64,000 nt of DNA from contig NZ_WYET01000002.1 of the NCBI RefSeq assembly GCF_013376415.1, positions 1 to 64,000 on the forward strand. Reading direction: 5' to 3'. The stretch is from Flagellimonas chongwuensis (GTDB taxonomy: Bacteria; Bacteroidota; Bacteroidia; Flavobacteriales; Flavobacteriaceae). Shown here piece by piece: positions 63,459 through 64,000 of this stretch. The first letter of the stretch is position 1. The number at the start of each line of letters is the position of its first letter. The translations under genes and the position numbers were made by a program. Below the pieces are notes generated by a model. The model had not been told where the DNA came from. It worked only from the letters and a program-made list of their open reading frames with translations, and ran no database searches.

Positions 63459-64000
63459 TTAAGGAATATTTAAATACTTATGTGTCTGTAGGGAAACTTT
63501 CCACTTGGGATGTTTCATCACATAGTCTACAATCAACGGAACCATTTTATCCCGAACGCTCCATTCCGGCTGTAGGTAAAGAATACAATCTTCTCCTACT
63601 TGGGCTGCTTGTTCCTCTGCAAAAATAAAGTCGTGCTTGTTGTACACAATCACCTTAAGCTCTTGCGCTTTTTTATAAATCTCGCCCTCGGGAAGTTTGT
63701 TCTTTTTGGGTGATAGGCAAATCCAATCCCAAACACCCGTCAACGGGTACGCCCCTGAAGTTTCGATATGGATTTTCATATTCTTTGCTTTCAGACCTTG
63801 GGTGAGGGGCCCCATATCCCATGTGAGCGGTTCTCCGCCGGTAATCACAATGGTATCGGAATATTTCTCGGCATTGGCCACAATACTATCGATTGCCGTG
63901 GGTGGATGCGTCTCGGCATTCCAGCTTTCCTTTACATCGCACCAGTGGCAACCCACATCACAACCCCCTACCCTAATAAAGTAAGCGGCTGTTCCCTTGT
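63459..64000 (-). CDS. queE: 7-carboxy-7-deazaguanine synthase QueE (5' end beyond window)
   Basis: A radical SAM enzyme of queuosine synthesis, with its N-terminus outside the window. At the edge AAYFIRVGGCDVGCHWCDVK shows the CxxxCxxC cluster for the iron-sulphur centre, then the ITGGEPLTW SAM motif and HIETSGAYPL. The C-terminal LSPKKNKLPEGEIYKKAQELKV is typical of QueE. Makes CDG from carboxytetrahydropterin in the cytoplasm. About 180 residues are visible of about 210. Confidence 0.93.
   Translation of the reverse strand, partial: KGTAAYFIRVGGCDVGCHWCDVKESWNAETHPPTAIDSIVANAEKYSDTIVITGGEPLTWDMGPLTQGLKAKNMKIHIETSGAYPLTGVWDWICLSPKKNKLPEGEIYKKAQELKVIVYNKHDFIFAEEQAAQVGEDCILYLQPEWSVRDKMVPLIVDYVMKHPKWKVSLQTHKYLNIP

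Noticed and set aside
1..64000. tRNA, rRNA, riboswitch or prophage/transposase genes
   Set aside because: Looked for cloverleaf-like or known aptamer patterns and transposase motifs by eye and saw none; a covariance-model scan would be needed to exclude small RNAs.

Overview
This window looks like chromosomal DNA of a marine-type member of the Flavobacteriaceae (Bacteroidota). Supporting signs are two SusC/SusD pairs, an ECF-sigma/FecR/SusC signalling cassette, many short lipoprotein signal peptides, no Shine-Dalgarno sites, TAnnTTTG-like promoter elements, a Nudix-type arabinose regulator and AT-leaning coding DNA. The genus cannot be fixed from sequence alone; an Allomuricauda/Flagellimonas/Zobellia-like organism is a guess.

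Layout. 1-100: first codons of a GMC oxidoreductase with unusually high G+C. 281-6990: SusD, STN-type SusC, FecR anti-sigma and ECF sigma, a self-regulated outer-membrane uptake module of unknown substrate. 7233-12009: small lipoproteins, a 3-keto-disaccharide hydrolase-like protein, thioredoxin and two universal stress proteins. 12278-17742: complete RND efflux operon (adaptor, pump, TolC). 17793-28068: seven-gene minus-strand L-arabinose operon (GH51, GH127, AraB, AraD, AraA, mutarotase, Na+/sugar symporter), divergent from a Nudix-family regulator at 28304. 29052-41135: five-gene minus-strand operon mixing arabinosidases (GH43, a DUF1680 enzyme), two peptidases (S9 DPP, DUF885) and a large unknown protein. 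41303-46047: complete trans-4-hydroxyproline catabolic operon, divergent from an AraC regulator at 46183. 47133-51741: second SusD/SusC pair. 52118-64000: housekeeping genes (exonuclease/GIY-YIG fusion, M20 peptidase, FtsX permease, NamZ-like lipoprotein, cadherin/BspA lipoprotein, sterol desaturase-like protein, methyltransferase, QueE) with a patch of heptamer and dispersed repeats around 58.1-60.5 kb.

Main hypothesis. The 17.8-51.7 kb block reads as one system for hydroxyproline-rich, arabinosylated glycoproteins (extensin or algal cell-wall type). A SusCD pair would import fragments. Alpha- and beta-L-arabinofuranosidases would strip arabinose, peptidases would open the backbone, and separate operons would burn arabinose and hydroxyproline. 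A direct sequence link supports this. A motif close to ATACTATATTRACC occurs upstream of the hydroxyproline operon, the mixed peptidase/arabinosidase operon and the SusCD pair, each time 44-45 nt from a TAnnTTT(G/A) element. The SusCD promoter also carries a perfect palindrome, ATTTACACTTGTAAAT, that overlaps its putative -7 element and shares an 11-base core with the arabinose-operon/regulator intergenic region. This suggests joint control by a hydroxyproline-responsive AraC activator and an arabinose-responsive Nudix repressor. The enzyme assignments are fairly secure; the joint substrate and dual control are inference.
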